Assembly: GCA_938023075.1 (NCBI GenBank)
Contig: CALHDG010000130.1
Span: 1 to 64,000 of the forward strand
DNA length: 64,000 nt
Direction of reading: 5' to 3'
Source of the DNA: an uncultured Chitinophagales bacterium
GTDB lineage: Bacteria; Bacteroidota; Bacteroidia; Chitinophagales; JAHDHT01
Below the pieces are notes generated by a model that was not told where the DNA came from, made no database searches, and worked only from the letters and a program-made list of their open reading frames with translations. Position 1 is the first letter of the stretch; each line of letters opens with the position of its first letter. Positions 63,477-64,000 of the stretch are shown here, piece after piece. The position numbers were made by a program, and so were the translations under genes.

Positions 63477-64000
63477 TTTTAATAAATATGATATGGATGA
63501 TCAGTTTACAGAAAAAGCATGGAAAGATATGCAAGGTAGGCTGGACAAGGCATTACCCGTAAAAAAACCATTTTTTTTAACCCGCTGGTTAAGTCTGGCT
63601 GCTTTATTTTGTGTGCTTGGTGTTGGAGCTTATTGGTTGGTCAATCAACACAACATAAAAAACTTCACTAATAGCAAAACGATTACCAAAAATGAATTAG
63701 ACTATACGCTAAATAGAGAAGCTAATGCTTCTAATATTGTTTCTAAAGTAAATGAGGAGATGAATCCTAAAGCTAAAAAAGATCAAATCTCAACTATCCT
63801 TAAAAATGACCAAGCCAATCTTTCAAACACTGCAGCATCTAAAAACTCAACAAGCCCAACTGAATTCGTTCAACAAACATCTAACAATAAAGAAAAACAA
63901 TTAGCTAAGGTATTGACCAAAAATATCGACAAGAAAAACTCAAATAGTATTGTTAGGGCAAACATTAATACCTCTAAAAATCAGAAAACATCTAACAAAA
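63466..64000 (+). CDS. Membrane-anchored partner of the ECF sigma factor (truncated by window end)
   Basis: Open to the window end without a stop; at least 178 codons. A short cytoplasmic start (PSSFNKYDMDDQFTEKAWKD) and one transmembrane helix (LTRWLSLAALFCVLGVGAYWL, near 44-64) are followed by a Lys/Asn/Ser/Thr-rich linker. It overlaps the sigma factor gene by 11 bp. By analogy with the 42547 gene it is probably an anti-sigma protein with a C-terminal periplasmic or barrel domain beyond the window. It is not complete here. Confidence 0.65.
   Translation, partial: MPSSFNKYDMDDQFTEKAWKDMQGRLDKALPVKKPFFLTRWLSLAALFCVLGVGAYWLVNQHNIKNFTNSKTITKNELDYTLNREANASNIVSKVNEEMNPKAKKDQISTILKNDQANLSNTAASKNSTSPTEFVQQTSNNKEKQLAKVLTKNIDKKNSNSIVRANINTSKNQKTSNK

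Noticed and set aside
1..64000. CRISPR array, rRNA operon or complete transposase
   Set aside because: No regular spaced repeats of 25-40 bp, no rRNA-like sequence and no intact transposase motif were seen on either strand.

Overview
The window reads as chromosomal DNA from a low-GC Bacteroidota, probably in or near Saprospiria/Chitinophagia (inference from content, not from a marker tree). Direct support: the mutY-ssb-gldE-gldD gene order, three secreted proteins with type A C-terminal sorting domains of the type IX secretion system (T9SS), a propeller/Y_Y_Y histidine kinase, ECF sigma factors overlapping their partner genes, TAnnTTTG promoter boxes, and poor Shine-Dalgarno signals with several forced TTG/GTG starts. 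One giant secreted repeat protein ends in an IPTL-CTERM-like anchor instead of a T9SS domain.

Layout. 0.2-9.3 kb: giant cell-surface repeat protein, a strong terminator, and a large membrane histidine kinase. 9.4-14.4 kb: cysteine synthase/CBS-core enzyme, a MITE-like element, a helical-repeat protein, a short SSB paralogue diverging from a zinc-ribbon protein, and a hairpin repeat. 14.4-26.7 kb: ABC exporter; a minus-strand run mutY-ssb-gldE-gldD followed closely by a PD-(D/E)XK nuclease gene, a RloB/TOPRIM-like gene and a lipoprotein; then HU, a TPR protein, a 31-residue basic ribosome-associated protein, RNase E/G, truA, and moaA in convergent orientation. 26.9-37.6 kb: sulfotransferase, orphan DUF6922 protein, outer-membrane protein, second MITE copy, transglutaminase, NUDIX CoA pyrophosphatase, a frameshifted Uma2 gene, PASTA protein, T9SS cargo, rhodanese and tRNA-Val(GAC). 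37.6-48.9 kb: nucleoside phosphorylase, MscS channel, ilvE, rdgB, ECF sigma factor with membrane/beta-barrel partner, a decayed macro-domain gene, dapF and pbpC. 49.0-51.3 kb: an AT-rich two-gene cassette, B3/B4 tRNA-editing-like protein plus a methyltransferase with an uncharacterised N-terminal region, which is the best candidate here for an undescribed system. 51.5-64 kb: acyl-CoA ligase, third MITE copy at the stop codon of a leucine-rich-like surface protein, MFS transporter, queG, an EEP-family phosphatase, a lipoprotein/beta-barrel/T9SS run, and a second ECF sigma/partner pair cut by the window end.

The genes mix housekeeping (cell wall: dapF, pbpC; tRNA modification: truA, queG; repair and nucleotide sanitation: mutY, ssb, rdgB) with envelope and secretion functions. 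Accessory DNA is small and dispersed: two short repeat families (MITE-like, three copies plus a solo end; hairpin repeat, three copies), three gene remnants, and two candidate two-gene modules. No CRISPR array, rRNA operon, prophage or complete transposase gene was seen.
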